A stretch of DNA of 64,000 bases from Brenneria sp. hezel4-2-4 (lineage in GTDB: Bacteria > Pseudomonadota > Gammaproteobacteria > Enterobacterales > Enterobacteriaceae). The stretch spans positions 124,001 to 188,000 of the forward strand of contig NZ_JABJXS010000006.1 in assembly GCF_013155275.1 (NCBI RefSeq), in the 5' to 3' direction. The translations under genes were made by a program, and so were the position numbers. The first letter of the stretch is position 1, and every line of letters begins with the position of its first letter. The notes under the pieces were generated by a model. That model had not been told where the DNA came from. It saw only the letters and a list, made by a program, of their open reading frames with translations, and made no database searches. Shown piece after piece: positions 54,835 through 64,000 of the stretch.

Positions 54835-55728
54835 ATGAAACGCCCGGACTATCGAACGCTTCAGGCTTTGGATGCCGTCATCCGTGAGCGGGGTTTTGAA
54901 CGTGCCGCCCAGAAATTATGCATTACGCAATCAGCCGTATCGCAGCGAATCAAACAACTCGAAAACCTGTTCGGTCAGCCGTTGTTAGTCAGGACGATCC
55001 CTCCCCGCCCGACAGAGCAAGGGCAGAAATTACTGGCGCTGCTGCATCAGGTTGAGCTGCTGGAAGAAGAGTGGCTGGGTAATGAAACCAGCAGCGATAT
55101 TCCGCTGCTGCTGTCGCTGGCGGTTAACGCCGACAGTCTGGCGACCTGGCTGCTGCCGGCCCTGCAACCGGTGCTGGCGGACTCGCCTATTCGTTTGAAC
55201 TTACAGGTGGAAGACGAAACCCGCACTCAGGAAAGACTGCGGCGCGGTGAAGTCGTGGGCGCGGTGAGTATTCAGCCGCAGCCGTTGCCAAGCTGTCTGG
55301 TGGACAAACTGGGGGCGCTGGACTATCTGTTTGTCGCGTCGCCGGCCTTTGCCGAGCGCTATTTTCCCAACGGCGTGACACGTTCGGCGCTATTGCGCGC
55401 GCCGGCGGTGGCTTTCGATCATCTTGATGATATGCATCAGGCGTTTTTACAGCAAAACTTCGATTTATCGCCCGGCAGCGTGCCATGCCATATTGTGAAT
55501 TCTTCCGAGGCGTTCGTGCAGTTGGCCCGACAAGGCACCACCTGCTGCATGATCCCGCATCTGCAAATCGAAAAAGAGTTGGCCAACAACGAACTGATTG
55601 ATTTGACGCCGGGGCTGCTTCAGCGCCGGATGCTTTACTGGCACCGCTTCGCCCCGGAAAGCCGGATGATGAGGAAAGTCACTGATGCCCTGCTGGCGCA
55701 CGGACATCAGGTACTGCGGCAATCTTAA
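54835..55728 (+). CDS. argP: LysR-type regulator ArgP (IciA)
   Basis: ArgP activates argO with arginine and represses it with lysine, and influences lysP and dapB in E. coli. The 297-residue protein has the N-terminal LysR helix-turn-helix ([31 protein letters not shown], about residues 20-50) and a C-terminal effector domain. It is 12 bases from the convergent yggE stop. Its main target, argO, lies just beyond yggE. Confidence 0.96.
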   Translation: MKRPDYRTLQALDAVIRERGFERAAQKLCITQSAVSQRIKQLENLFGQPLLVRTIPPRPTEQGQKLLALLHQVELLEEEWLGNETSSDIPLLLSLAVNADSLATWLLPALQPVLADSPIRLNLQVEDETRTQERLRRGEVVGAVSIQPQPLPSCLVDKLGALDYLFVASPAFAERYFPNGVTRSALLRAPAVAFDHLDDMHQAFLQQNFDLSPGSVPCHIVNSSEAFVQLARQGTTCCMIPHLQIEKELANNELIDLTPGLLQRRMLYWHRFAPESRMMRKVTDALLAHGHQVLRQS

Positions 55729-55739
55729 ACGCCGCTCGC

Positions 55740-56465
55740 TCAGGGATTGCGCTGAAGTTCAAATACCACGTCGACCTGGTCGTCAAAGTGAATGGTTTGC
55801 TGCTCATACGTTTGCGCGGCTTCACTTTGTGCCGCCACATCCGCCGTTTTAAACATTCGTGCCACCGGCATTGGCTGATAGTTGGCGACGTGATAACGAA
55901 TACTGTAGATCGGCCCCAGTTTGGCATTAAACCCTTGCGCTAAGGATGCAGCCTGGCTGGTTGCCTGTTCAATGGCCTTTTTACGCGCTTCGTCACGGTA
56001 GGTCTCCGGGTTGGCAACGCCCAAATCGACGGTACGAATCTCATTCAGACCTGATTTCAATGCGCCATCAAGCAGTTCGTTCAGCTTATCCAACTGACGC
56101 AGCGTCACCTCGACCTGACGCACCGCGCGATACCCTTTCAGCACCGAGCCGCCGGTTTTCAGGTAATCATATTCCGGCTGAGTACGCAGATTAGCCGCGT
56201 TGATATCTTTTTTCTCAATGCCATTTTTGCCCAGAAAATCAAAATATTGAGCAACCCGGGCATCTACCTGCTTTTTCGCGTCCGCAGCATCTTTGGATGA
56301 CACGCTAACCTCAATCGCTAAACGCGCAATATCAGGCGTCGCATCCACACTGGCGGTTCCCGACGTCACAATATGCGGGCCGTCCGGTAATTCCGCGGCC
56401 AGCCCAATCGTCGGTAAGGCACTTAAACCCACCATAGCGGCTAATGCCAATACTTTTAGCTTCAC
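55740..56465 (-). CDS. yggE: SIMPL-domain periplasmic protein YggE
   Basis: The 241-residue protein has a signal peptide ending in GLAA, followed by the SIMPL (DUF541) domain: PHIVTSGTASVDATPDIARL and RAVRQVEVTLRQLDKLNELLD. YggE is reported to lessen oxidative stress. The start codon is GTG at 56465, preceded by AAAGGAGA 7 bases upstream. It lies between argP and argO, as in E. coli. Confidence 0.93.
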   Translation of the reverse strand: MKLKVLALAAMVGLSALPTIGLAAELPDGPHIVTSGTASVDATPDIARLAIEVSVSSKDAADAKKQVDARVAQYFDFLGKNGIEKKDINAANLRTQPEYDYLKTGGSVLKGYRAVRQVEVTLRQLDKLNELLDGALKSGLNEIRTVDLGVANPETYRDEARKKAIEQATSQAASLAQGFNAKLGPIYSIRYHVANYQPMPVARMFKTADVAAQSEAAQTYEQQTIHFDDQVDVVFELQRNP

Positions 56466-56631
56466 AATGTCTCCTTTATTGATGTCTTGTCGCCGAGGCG
56501 GAAACCGGAACGGCCTACCACTGCCCTCTTTCCCGCACCGGCGATAAATTCTGTATGCCGGCTAACATAACGCATTGCCGACACAACAAAATATAGGTGA
56601 ATTTCTGAAACCAGGTGTAAAGCTGCGTAAT

Positions 56632-57246
56632 TTATTGCGAGCCATGCTGCGCCAGCTGTAATGCAATCCCCCACATCACCGTCCCGACGAACAGGTTAAT
56701 CACACGCTGTACGCGCGACGTATTCAGCCACGGCGCCAGCCAGGCCGCCAGCAGGGCCAGAGCGAAGAACCAGATAAACGAGGCGGTAATCGTGCCCAGC
56801 GCAAACCATCCGCGATCCCGATCGGCAAACTGACTGCCCAGACTGCCCAACACCACAAAGGTATCCAGATAGACATGCGGATTAAGCCAGGTGACGGCCA
56901 GCATGGCGGCAATAATGCGCCAGCGGCTCTGCTTCATCACCTCAGCTCTGGCCCGCGCCATATCCTGACTGAACGCCGTCCTAAACGCGCCCCAGCCGTA
57001 CCACAGCAGGAATGCGACGCCCCCCCAGGTCATCAACCCCATAAGTAACGAAGATTGGCTGAGCAAAGCGCTGCCGCCGAAGATCCCCGCGCAAATCAGC
57101 GCGACATCGCTGAGCGCGCATAGCAACGCAATCATCAAGTGATACTGCCGACGAATCCCCTGATTCATCACAAAAGTGTTTTGCGGCCCCAATGGTAAGA
57201 TCATTGCCGCGCCAAGGATAAATCCCTGTAAATATACCGCCAACAT
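56632..57246 (-). CDS. argO: arginine exporter ArgO
   Basis: The LysE-family exporter of arginine (and canavanine), under ArgP control, has 204 residues and about six spans. Hallmark blocks are [19 protein letters not shown] and [20 protein letters not shown]. The ATG follows AGGGAGACGGTA, a good ribosome site; the longer upstream frame lacks one. Proximity to argP supports the assignment over other LysE members. Confidence 0.96.
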   Translation of the reverse strand: MLAVYLQGFILGAAMILPLGPQNTFVMNQGIRRQYHLMIALLCALSDVALICAGIFGGSALLSQSSLLMGLMTWGGVAFLLWYGWGAFRTAFSQDMARARAEVMKQSRWRIIAAMLAVTWLNPHVYLDTFVVLGSLGSQFADRDRGWFALGTITASFIWFFALALLAAWLAPWLNTSRVQRVINLFVGTVMWGIALQLAQHGSQ

Positions 57247-57369
57247 TACCGTCTCCCTGCATACACGATGGTTGCGATAGGCGGCAGTGTATGAACAGCG
57301 CATCATTAATGGAAATTTAACTTTCTAATAAATCATTAGGAGATCTAATAATGATGAGGGTAGAACGCA

Positions 57370-57404
57370 GAAAGGAAATCAGGCCCGGCGAACGACGCCG
57401 GGCC
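57370..57404 (-). terminator. mscS terminator
   Basis: GGCCCGGCG and CGCCGGGCC form a 9-bp stem with a 5-base loop. On the minus strand a pyrimidine-rich TGATTTCCTTTC follows. It lies 16 bases after the mscS stop. Confidence 0.7.
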
Positions 57405-57420
57405 CGGTAGTGATAATGTA

Positions 57421-58275
57421 TTACGCTTTCTCTGGCTGTGATGCCTGATACAGATGCACGTCCATCTGCGGATAGGGGATACCGATACGGTTCTCATCCA
57501 GTACCCGCTTGATGTTTTCCAGCAGATCCCAGTAAACCGCCTGCGCATCGCCATTGCTCGTCCACACCCACACCACGAAATTCAGCGAGGACGCCGCCAT
57601 CTCATTCAAACGAATGGTTACGCCTTTATCGTGATCGATACGGGTGTCCGCGGCGACGATATCGCCCAGCAGCTTTTTAACCACATCGATATCCGCATCA
57701 TAGGCCACGCCGACGACGATCTCGGTGCGACGATCCGGTTCACGCGAGCTGTTGATGATATTCCCGGCGATGATCTTGCCGTTCGGCACGACAATCATCT
57801 TGCCGTCTCCGGTACGCAGCGTGGTGGAGAAAATCTGAACCTGCGTCACCGTGCCGGCAATGCCGCCCAGATCGACCGACTCGCCGATCCGGAAAGGCCG
57901 GAAAGTCACCAACAACACCCCGGCGGCAAAGTTCGCCAGCGATCCCTGCAAGGCCAGACCAACGGCTAAACCCGCGGCGCCCAGCACGGCGATGACCGAT
58001 GCCGTTTGTACGCCCACCCGGCTCAATACGGCAATCAGCGTAAACGCAATAACGCCGTAACGCACTATCGCCGCCAGGAAATCCGCCACCGTTGAATCAA
58101 TGGAACGGCTCACCAGCAGGCGATTCAGCGTTCCGGACACGATACGGGCGATAATCAGACCAACGATAAGAATCAGTAACGCGGCAACAATATTAACAAC
58201 GTACTGCAATAATACATCCTGGTGACTGACCAGCCAGCCCGTCGCCTGTTCTACACCAACATTCAGTTCTTCCAT
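57421..58275 (-). CDS. mscS: small-conductance mechanosensitive channel MscS
   Basis: MscS is a homoheptameric emergency valve for hypoosmotic shock. The 284-residue protein has three N-terminal spans; the pore-lining TM3 contains the glycine/alanine pattern [20 protein letters not shown] (about residues 94-113). The cytosolic cage follows, with [20 protein letters not shown] and a C-terminal [10 protein letters not shown]. It is 133 bases after fbaA, beyond a terminator, as in E. coli (argO-mscS-fbaA). Confidence 0.97.
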   Translation of the reverse strand: MEELNVGVEQATGWLVSHQDVLLQYVVNIVAALLILIVGLIIARIVSGTLNRLLVSRSIDSTVADFLAAIVRYGVIAFTLIAVLSRVGVQTASVIAVLGAAGLAVGLALQGSLANFAAGVLLVTFRPFRIGESVDLGGIAGTVTQVQIFSTTLRTGDGKMIVVPNGKIIAGNIINSSREPDRRTEIVVGVAYDADIDVVKKLLGDIVAADTRIDHDKGVTIRLNEMAASSLNFVVWVWTSNGDAQAVYWDLLENIKRVLDENRIGIPYPQMDVHLYQASQPEKA

Positions 58276-58354
58276 TTAACGACTCCTGTTTCTTACGCTC
58301 TCTAATCAGAGCATCACTTTCACACCAAAAACCGCAATCTGCGGCGAAATCTGT

Positions 58355-58382
58355 ATAAAATTAAGGCTCCCGAAGGAGCCTT
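58355..58382 (-). terminator. fbaA terminator
   Basis: AAGGCTCC and GGAGCCTT form an 8-bp stem with loop CGAA, followed on the minus strand by TTAATTTTAT. It lies 27 bases after the fbaA stop and closes the epd-pgk-fbaA operon. Confidence 0.9.
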
Positions 58383-58408
58383 GGCAAATAAACCTTTACG
58401 AATCTGGC

Positions 58409-59485
58409 TTAGAGAACGTCGACCGCGTTCAGTTCTTTAAAGGCTTGTTCTAAGCGCGCAACCATCGTGGCTTGTGCGGCACGCAACCAGGCGCGCGGAT
58501 CATAGTATTTCTTGTTAGGCTTATCGGCGCCTTCCGGGTTACCCAGTTGGGCTTGCAGATAGCCTTCATTTTTCTGGTAGTAGTGCAGAATACCTTCCCA
58601 GGTTGCCCATTGGGTATCGGTATCGATATTCATCTTAACCACACCGTAGCCTACCGCTTCTTCAATCTCAGCGGCAGAAGAACCAGAACCGCCGTGGAAC
58701 ACGAAATTCAGGCTGTTGTGCGGCAGGCTGTATTTTTCAGAAACGTAGTCCTGAGAATTACGCAGGATTTTTGGCGTCAACTGTACGTTGCCTGGCTTGT
58801 AAACGCCGTGCACGTTACCGAATGAAGCCGCGATAGTGAAACGCGGGCTGATGGCATTCAGTTTTTCGTAGGCATAAGCCACATCTTCAGGCTGAGTGTA
58901 CAGCGCGGAGTTATCCAGATGGCTGTTGTCCACGCCATCTTCTTCACCGCCGGTGCAGCCCAGTTCGATTTCCAACGTCATATCCAGTTTCGCCATGCGA
59001 ACCAGATACTTGCTGCAAATCTCAATATTTTCTTCCAGCGACTCTTCAGACAGATCGATCATGTGAGAAGAGAACAGCGGCTTACCGGTCGCGGCGAAAT
59101 GTTTTTCACCGGCATCCAGCAGCCCGTCCAGCCATGGCAGCAGTTTTTTAGCACAGTGGTCGGTGTGCAGAATAACCGGCACGCCGTAGTGTTCCGCCAT
59201 CTGATGAACGTGATGCGCACCAGAAATCGCACCCAGAATAGCCGCCTGCTGACCTTCTGCTTTCAGACCCTTACCAGCGATAAATGCAGCGCCGCCGTTA
59301 GAGAATTGAACGATCACCGGCGCACGTACTTTGGCTGCGGCTTCCAGCACAGCATTAATTGAGTCGGTACCGACGCAGTTAACAGCTGGCAGGGCGAATT
59401 TGTTTTCTTTTGCTACTGCGAAAACTTTCTGAACGTCATCACCAGTGATGACACCAGGTTTTACGAAATCAAAAATTTTAGACAT
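58409..59485 (-). CDS. fbaA: class II fructose-bisphosphate aldolase
   Basis: FbaA cleaves fructose 1,6-bisphosphate with a zinc ion. The 358-residue product has HTDHCAKKLLPWLDG with a zinc histidine (about residue 110), LEIELGCTGGEEDGVDN, ASFGNVHGVYKPGNVQL and FVFHGGSGSSAAEIEEAV. It is the last gene of epd-pgk-fbaA, 128 bases after pgk. The pgk-fbaA spacer is predicted to be structured, but I could not assign a site. Confidence 0.98.
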   Translation of the reverse strand: MSKIFDFVKPGVITGDDVQKVFAVAKENKFALPAVNCVGTDSINAVLEAAAKVRAPVIVQFSNGGAAFIAGKGLKAEGQQAAILGAISGAHHVHQMAEHYGVPVILHTDHCAKKLLPWLDGLLDAGEKHFAATGKPLFSSHMIDLSEESLEENIEICSKYLVRMAKLDMTLEIELGCTGGEEDGVDNSHLDNSALYTQPEDVAYAYEKLNAISPRFTIAASFGNVHGVYKPGNVQLTPKILRNSQDYVSEKYSLPHNSLNFVFHGGSGSSAAEIEEAVGYGVVKMNIDTDTQWATWEGILHYYQKNEGYLQAQLGNPEGADKPNKKYYDPRAWLRAAQATMVARLEQAFKELNAVDVL

Positions 59486-59613
59486 GTTACGTGTCCTGTT
59501 TCGTTGGCCGTGGGGGTTAAAAAAACTCTTATTTCATCAACGGCTGTCCGCCACAGACGGGCGGGACAGCCAAGGCAGAGGCAGCGAACGACAGCTACGC
59601 TCCGCCTAAAGCA

Positions 59614-60777
59614 TTACTGCTTGGCGCGTTCTTCCAGCATCACCACCGCAGGCAGTTTTTTCCCTTCGACGAATTCCAGGAAAGCGCCGCCGCCGGTAGA
59701 AATGTAGGAGATTTTGTCAGCAATGCCGAACAGGTCGATCGCCGCCAGCGTATCGCCGCCGCCGGCGATAGAGAATGCATCGCTTTCCGCAATGGCTTTG
59801 GCTACGATCTCAGTGCCTTTACGGAAATTCGGGAATTCAAATACGCCGACCGGACCATTCCACAGAATAGTTTTGGCGCTTTTCAGAATTTCCGCCAGGC
59901 GCTCGGCAGAAACATCGCCCAGATCCAGAATCTGCTCGTCATCTTTAATCGCGGTGACGGATTTCAGGGTTGCTGCGGCGGTTTCAGAAAATTCAGTCGC
60001 CACGCGGACGTCGCTCGGCACAGGAATATCGCAGGTTTCCAGCAGTTTCTTCGCTTCAGGGATCAGATCCGCTTCGTACAGGGATTTACCTACGTTATGG
60101 CCTTGCGCCGCCACGAAAGTATTGGCGATGCCGCCGCCCACAATCAGCTTGTCGGCAATTTTGGACAGCGAGTCAAGCACCGTCAGTTTGGTGGAAACTT
60201 TTGAACCGCCGACGATGGCGACCATCGGGCGAGCCGGGTTGCCCAGCGCTTTACCTAATGCTTCCAGTTCGTTGGACAGCAGCGGGCCGGCGCAAGCGAC
60301 AGGGGCGAATTTACCCACGCCGTGGGTGGAAGCCTGAGCGCGGTGCGCCGTACCGAACGCATCCATGACATAGACATCACACAGTGCGGCGTACTTCTTG
60401 GACAGCACTTCGTCGTCTTTCTTCTCGCCTTTGTTGAAGCGCACATTTTCCAGCACAACCAGTTCGCCTTCGGCGACGTCTACGCCATCCAGGTAATCTT
60501 TTGCTAAACGAACCGGAGAAGACAATTTTTCTTTCAGGTAGTTAACCACCGGCAGCAGAGAAAACTCTTCGTTGTATTCCCCTTCGGTCGGACGCCCCAG
60601 GTGGGAAGTCACCATCACCCGGGCACCCTGTTTCAGGGCCGTTTCGATGGTCGGCAGAGAAGCGCGGATACGCGCATCAGACGTCACTTTGCCTTCTTTT
60701 ACCGGCACGTTCAGATCCGAACGGATCAGTACGCGTTTGCCAGCCAGATCCAGATCGGTCATCTTAATTACAGACAT
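59614..60777 (-). CDS. pgk: phosphoglycerate kinase
   Basis: Pgk makes ATP and 3-phosphoglycerate from 1,3-bisphosphoglycerate. The 387-residue product has the N-terminal substrate-binding [15 protein letters not shown] and [20 protein letters not shown], and the C-terminal nucleotide-binding [16 protein letters not shown] and [19 protein letters not shown]. It follows epd after 74 bases. Confidence 0.98.
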   Translation of the reverse strand: MSVIKMTDLDLAGKRVLIRSDLNVPVKEGKVTSDARIRASLPTIETALKQGARVMVTSHLGRPTEGEYNEEFSLLPVVNYLKEKLSSPVRLAKDYLDGVDVAEGELVVLENVRFNKGEKKDDEVLSKKYAALCDVYVMDAFGTAHRAQASTHGVGKFAPVACAGPLLSNELEALGKALGNPARPMVAIVGGSKVSTKLTVLDSLSKIADKLIVGGGIANTFVAAQGHNVGKSLYEADLIPEAKKLLETCDIPVPSDVRVATEFSETAAATLKSVTAIKDDEQILDLGDVSAERLAEILKSAKTILWNGPVGVFEFPNFRKGTEIVAKAIAESDAFSIAGGGDTLAAIDLFGIADKISYISTGGGAFLEFVEGKKLPAVVMLEERAKQ

Positions 60778-60851
60778 GGTGAATCCTCTTGGTTGATTCT
60801 ATTTTTAAAGTTGCTTGAGCGAGGTATCGATCGCCGACCAATACCGTCGTA

Positions 60852-61868
60852 CTAGAAACCGCAGGCCGCCATCGCCCGTGTTGTATCCAACATACGGTTG
60901 GCGAAGCCCCATTCGTTATCGCACCAGACCAGTGTTTTAATCAGATGCTGACCACTGACCCGCGTCTGCGTGCCATCAACAATAGCGCTGTGCGGATCGT
61001 GGTTAAAATCGGCCGAAACTAGCGGCAATTCGGTGTAGTCAACTATACCACGAAATGCCCCATGCGCTGATTTTTGCAAAAGTGCGTTAATTTCATTCAC
61101 ATTTACGGCTTGTTTCACGCTAACGCTTAGGTCAATCGCCGTGACGTTAATCGTCGGCACCCGAACCGATATCGCTTCAAAACGATCGACAAACTGCGGG
61201 AAAATCCGGGTTATCCCTACCGCCAGTTTGGTATCCACCGGAATGATGGACTGGCTGGCGGCCCGGGTGCGCCGCAAATCGTGGTGGTACGCATCGATCA
61301 CCGGCTGATCGTTCATTGATGAATGGATCGTGGTTACCGTGCCATTTTCAATGCCGAATGCATCATCCAGCAGCTTAATTATAGGAATAATGCAATTGGT
61401 TGTGCAGGAAGCATTGGAAACGATGCGATGTTCGGCTTTTAATTGTTGATGATTGACGCCAAACACTACGGTCGCATCCAGATCCGCGGCGCCCGGATGC
61501 GAAAAAAGCACTTTCTTGGCCCCCGCCGCCAGATGCGCCTCGCCGTCTGCGCGGCTGCCGTATATCCCACTGCAATCCAGCACCACGTCGACGTTGAGTT
61601 CACGCCAGGGCAACTGTTGAATATCGGCCTGATGCAACAGCCGAATGCAATCGTCGCCGACATACAGTTGATCGCATTCCTGACGAACATCCCAGGAGAA
61701 GCGACCGTGGCTGGAATCATATTTGAGCAGGTGGGCGATCCCTTCCGCACTCGCCAGCTCATTGATCGCCACGACAGCAACCTCGGCCCGGCGGCCCGAC
61801 TCATACAGTGCGCGTAGAACACTGCGACCAATACGGCCGAAACCGTTTATCGCAATACGGATTGTCAT
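60852..61868 (-). CDS. epd: erythrose-4-phosphate dehydrogenase
   Basis: The 338-residue protein is GAPDH-like: N-terminal [17 protein letters not shown], catalytic cysteine in [19 protein letters not shown] (about residue 155), and [27 protein letters not shown]. That last block is distinct from GAPDH's HSYTATQ and identifies Epd, which oxidises erythrose 4-phosphate for PLP synthesis. It heads epd-pgk-fbaA, downstream of tktA as in E. coli. Confidence 0.96.
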   Translation of the reverse strand: MTIRIAINGFGRIGRSVLRALYESGRRAEVAVVAINELASAEGIAHLLKYDSSHGRFSWDVRQECDQLYVGDDCIRLLHQADIQQLPWRELNVDVVLDCSGIYGSRADGEAHLAAGAKKVLFSHPGAADLDATVVFGVNHQQLKAEHRIVSNASCTTNCIIPIIKLLDDAFGIENGTVTTIHSSMNDQPVIDAYHHDLRRTRAASQSIIPVDTKLAVGITRIFPQFVDRFEAISVRVPTINVTAIDLSVSVKQAVNVNEINALLQKSAHGAFRGIVDYTELPLVSADFNHDPHSAIVDGTQTRVSGQHLIKTLVWCDNEWGFANRMLDTTRAMAACGF

Positions 61869-62138
61869 GGAGTTCCCTGTATCATGGTAAGCATGTCATC
61901 CTCATAGAATAATCAGTACACTCTAAGGAATAAACCGCTTCTTATGCGTACTGCTTTTCCGTCTGCCCTTCATGCAGAAACCATCTCAGAAAACGATAGC
62001 CTAAATGCTGTGCACGTCACAACTGAAACGCTTCAGCTAGCATAAACGAATTAGTGTACAAAAGAAATATTCTCGCTCGACACACCTCAGAAGAGTGACC
62101 TGCGTCATAAAAAAGCGTCACCGGCAGGGAACGTCCGC
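61869..62138. other. intergenic region between tktA and epd
   Basis: This is control DNA of the epd-pgk-fbaA operon, with no gene seen. TGTGCACG/TCACA-like words occur near 62008-62022, but the spacing does not fit a CRP site well. The region is bounded on the tktA side by the terminator below. Confidence 0.4.
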
Positions 62139-62172
62139 CAAAAAAAAAAAGCCGCCTGATAACCCAGGCGGC
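62139..62172 (-). terminator. tktA terminator
   Basis: GCCGCCTG and CAGGCGGC form an 8-bp stem with a 6-base loop. On the minus strand it is followed by a run of eleven T residues. A second hairpin (CTCCTCCCC / GGGGTGGAG, about 62195-62220) lies between it and the tktA stop. Confidence 0.92.
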
Positions 62173-62233
62173 TGCGACGGTTGGCCCTAACCCGCTCCTC
62201 CCCGAAAAAGAGGGGTGGAGAGAGAGGCGCGGC

Positions 62234-64000
62234 TTACTTTAACAACGCTTTGGCCTTCGCCACCACGTTATCCACGGTAAAGCCGAATTCTTCGAACAGC
62301 AGTTCGGCCGGGGCGGATTCCCCAAAGCTGGTCATCCCCACTATCGCGCCGTTCAGGCCGACATACTTGTACCAGTAGTCCGCGATGCCCGCTTCAATCG
62401 CCACCCGCGCCGCTACCGCTTTCGGCAGCACCGCTTCACGATAGGCCGCATCCTGTTTGTCGAACGCATCCGTCGACGGCATCGACACCACGCGCACCTT
62501 GTGGCCCGCGGCGGTCAATTGGTCATACGCGCCAACCGCCAGCTCGACTTCGGAGCCGGTGGCGATCAGGATAACATCCGGCTGGCCGCCGCTGTCTTTC
62601 AGCACATAGGCGCCTTTCGCCACGTCAGCCAACTGCTGGGCGCTGCGCTCCTGCTGCGCCAGATTCTGGCGGGACAGTATCAGCGCCGTCGGGCCATCCT
62701 GACGCTCAATAGCGTATTTCCACGCCACCGCCGTTTCCACCTGATCCGCCGGACGCCAGGTACTCATGTTCGGCGTCACCCGCAGGCTGGCCAACTGTTC
62801 AACCGGCTGGTGGGTCGGACCGTCTTCGCCCAAACCGATGGAGTCGTGGGTATAGACGTAAATGCTGCGGATTTTCATCAGCGCCGCCATACGAACCGCA
62901 TTACGGGCGTATTCCACGAACATCAGGAACGTGGCGGTATAAGGGATAAATCCGCCGTGCAGCGCGATACCGTTGGCAATCGCCGTCATGCCGAATTCAC
63001 GCACCCCATAGTGGATATAGTTGCCGGCATGGTCTTTATCCAACGACACGGAGCCAGACCAAACGGTCAGGTTGCTCGGCGCCAGGTCGGCGGAGCCGCC
63101 CAGGAATTCCGGCAGCAGTTTACCGTAGGCTTCCAGTGCGTTCTGCGAGGCTTTGCGGCTGGCGATTTTCGCCGGATTGGCCTGCAACTGTTCAATGAAC
63201 TTCTGAGCGTCGGCCTGCCAGTTAGCCGGCAGGTCGCCGGCGGTGCGGCGTTTGAATTCGGCGGCCAGTTCGGGGTAGGCGCTGGCATAGGCGGCAAACG
63301 CTTCATCCCAGGCGGCTTCTTTACGCTGACCGGCGGCTTTCGCATCCCATTCGGCGTAAATCTCGGCGGGAATATCAAACGGCGGGTACTTCCATCCCAA
63401 CTGCTCGCGGGACGCCGCCACTTCCGCGTCGCCCAGCGGCGCGCCGTGGGCATCGTGCGTACCGGCCTTGTTCGGCGAGCCGAAACCAATCACCGTTTTG
63501 CACATCAGCAGCGACGGTTTGTCGGTAACAAGCCGGGCTTCGCTGATGGCGCGTTTGATGGCGTCCGCGTCGTGGCCGTCCACGCCGCGTATCACGTGCC
63601 AGCCGTAGGCCTCAAAACGCCCGGCGGTATCGTCGGTAAACCAGCCTTCCACGTGACCGTCGATGGAAATGCCGTTGTCGTCATAAAACGCGGTCAGTTT
63701 GCCAAGCTTCATGGTGCCGGCCAGCGAACAGACTTCGTGGGAAATCCCTTCCATCATGCAGCCGTCGCCCAGGAACGCGTAGGTATGGTGGTCGATGATT
63801 TCATGACCGGGGCGGTTAAACTGCGCCGCCAGCGTGCGTTCGGCAATCGCCATCCCGACGGCGTTGGCGATACCCTGCCCCAGCGGGCCGGTGGTGGTTT
63901 CCACGCCGGCGGTGTAGCCGTATTCCGGGTGCCCCGGCGTTTTGGAGTGCAGTTGACGGAAGTTTTTCAGCTCTTCAATGGGCAGGTCATAGCCGGTCAG
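62234..64000 (-). CDS. tktA: transketolase (5' end outside window)
   Basis: TktA transfers two-carbon ketol units in the pentose phosphate pathway using thiamine diphosphate. The 588 visible residues cover about nine tenths of the protein and run in frame to the right edge, where the sequence begins [14 protein letters not shown]; roughly 78 N-terminal residues are missing. The TPP motif [29 protein letters not shown], the pyrimidine-domain [19 protein letters not shown] and C-terminal TGSEVELAV are present. The tktA-epd-pgk-fbaA linkage supports tktA rather than tktB. Confidence 0.96.
   Translation of the reverse strand: MTGYDLPIEELKNFRQLHSKTPGHPEYGYTAGVETTTGPLGQGIANAVGMAIAERTLAAQFNRPGHEIIDHHTYAFLGDGCMMEGISHEVCSLAGTMKLGKLTAFYDDNGISIDGHVEGWFTDDTAGRFEAYGWHVIRGVDGHDADAIKRAISEARLVTDKPSLLMCKTVIGFGSPNKAGTHDAHGAPLGDAEVAASREQLGWKYPPFDIPAEIYAEWDAKAAGQRKEAAWDEAFAAYASAYPELAAEFKRRTAGDLPANWQADAQKFIEQLQANPAKIASRKASQNALEAYGKLLPEFLGGSADLAPSNLTVWSGSVSLDKDHAGNYIHYGVREFGMTAIANGIALHGGFIPYTATFLMFVEYARNAVRMAALMKIRSIYVYTHDSIGLGEDGPTHQPVEQLASLRVTPNMSTWRPADQVETAVAWKYAIERQDGPTALILSRQNLAQQERSAQQLADVAKGAYVLKDSGGQPDVILIATGSEVELAVGAYDQLTAAGHKVRVVSMPSTDAFDKQDAAYREAVLPKAVAARVAIEAGIADYWYKYVGLNGAIVGMTSFGESAPAELLFEEFGFTVDNVVAKAKALLK

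Noticed and set aside
62008-62030. TGTGC...TCACA words suggesting a CRP site before epd.
   Set aside because: The spacing between half sites is wrong for the CRP consensus (TGTGA, six bases, TCACA).

Overview
The window is a chromosomal segment of a gammaproteobacterium of the order Enterobacterales. Nearly every gene is recognisable as the counterpart of a known Escherichia coli gene at the protein level, but the gene order is not that of E. coli. The lptD-to-carA, ispH-to-rpsT, dnaKJ, thrABC and arcA-to-slt blocks of E. coli are joined directly to a serA-rpiA-argP-argO-mscS-fbaA-pgk-epd-tktA block that lies far away in E. coli. From memory, this arrangement and the accessory genes suit the Pectobacteriaceae (Pectobacterium, Brenneria, Dickeya relatives). 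That placement is an inference, and I cannot name the species. No rRNA, tRNA, CRISPR array, insertion sequence, integrase or phage gene was seen.

Layout. 1-6.9 kb: outer-membrane assembly and maintenance operon lptD-surA-pdxA-rsmA-apaG-apaH (+), convergent with folA. 7.5-10.5 kb: accessory stretch with yjjP-yjjB, a LysE-type exporter and a short-chain dehydrogenase. 10.7-15.5 kb: carAB with a well-preserved two-promoter control region (PurR-like site, P1, paired ARG boxes, TTG start). 15.5-22.4 kb: dapB, then ribF-ileS-lspA-fkpB-ispH with overlapping reading frames. 22.7-28.6 kb: rpsT, nhaA, dnaK-dnaJ with two sigma32 promoters, and satP. 28.7-32.2 kb: an MHS-type transporter, mog and a membrane diguanylate cyclase. 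32.3-39.3 kb: talB, yaaA and the attenuated thrLABC operon. 39.4-44.4 kb: lasT, arcA, creA, rob, gpmB, yjjX. 44.4-46.8 kb: an accessory LacI-family regulator facing away from an orphan sugar-binding protein. 46.9-51.3 kb: trpR, slt, ettA. 51.4-64 kb: a quinone-oxidoreductase-like gene, then serA, rpiA, argP, yggE, argO, mscS, fbaA, pgk, epd and the 3' part of tktA, which runs off the right edge.

How the genes work together. Several physiological modules are complete: beta-barrel outer-membrane biogenesis (SurA chaperone and LptD client), the first steps of pyrimidine and arginine synthesis (CarAB), threonine synthesis from aspartate (ThrABC), the Hsp70 pair DnaK/DnaJ, arginine export (ArgP regulator, ArgO exporter), and lower glycolysis with pentose phosphate (Fba, Pgk, GpmB, Epd, TktA, TalB, RpiA).

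I did not find a clear previously undescribed multi-gene system. The parts most worth a second look are the LacI/orphan binding-protein locus, with paired TGCA-type motifs and a small upstream reading frame; the diguanylate cyclase island; an isoleucine-weighted thr leader peptide; and an eight-cytosine tract abutting the main dnaK heat-shock promoter.
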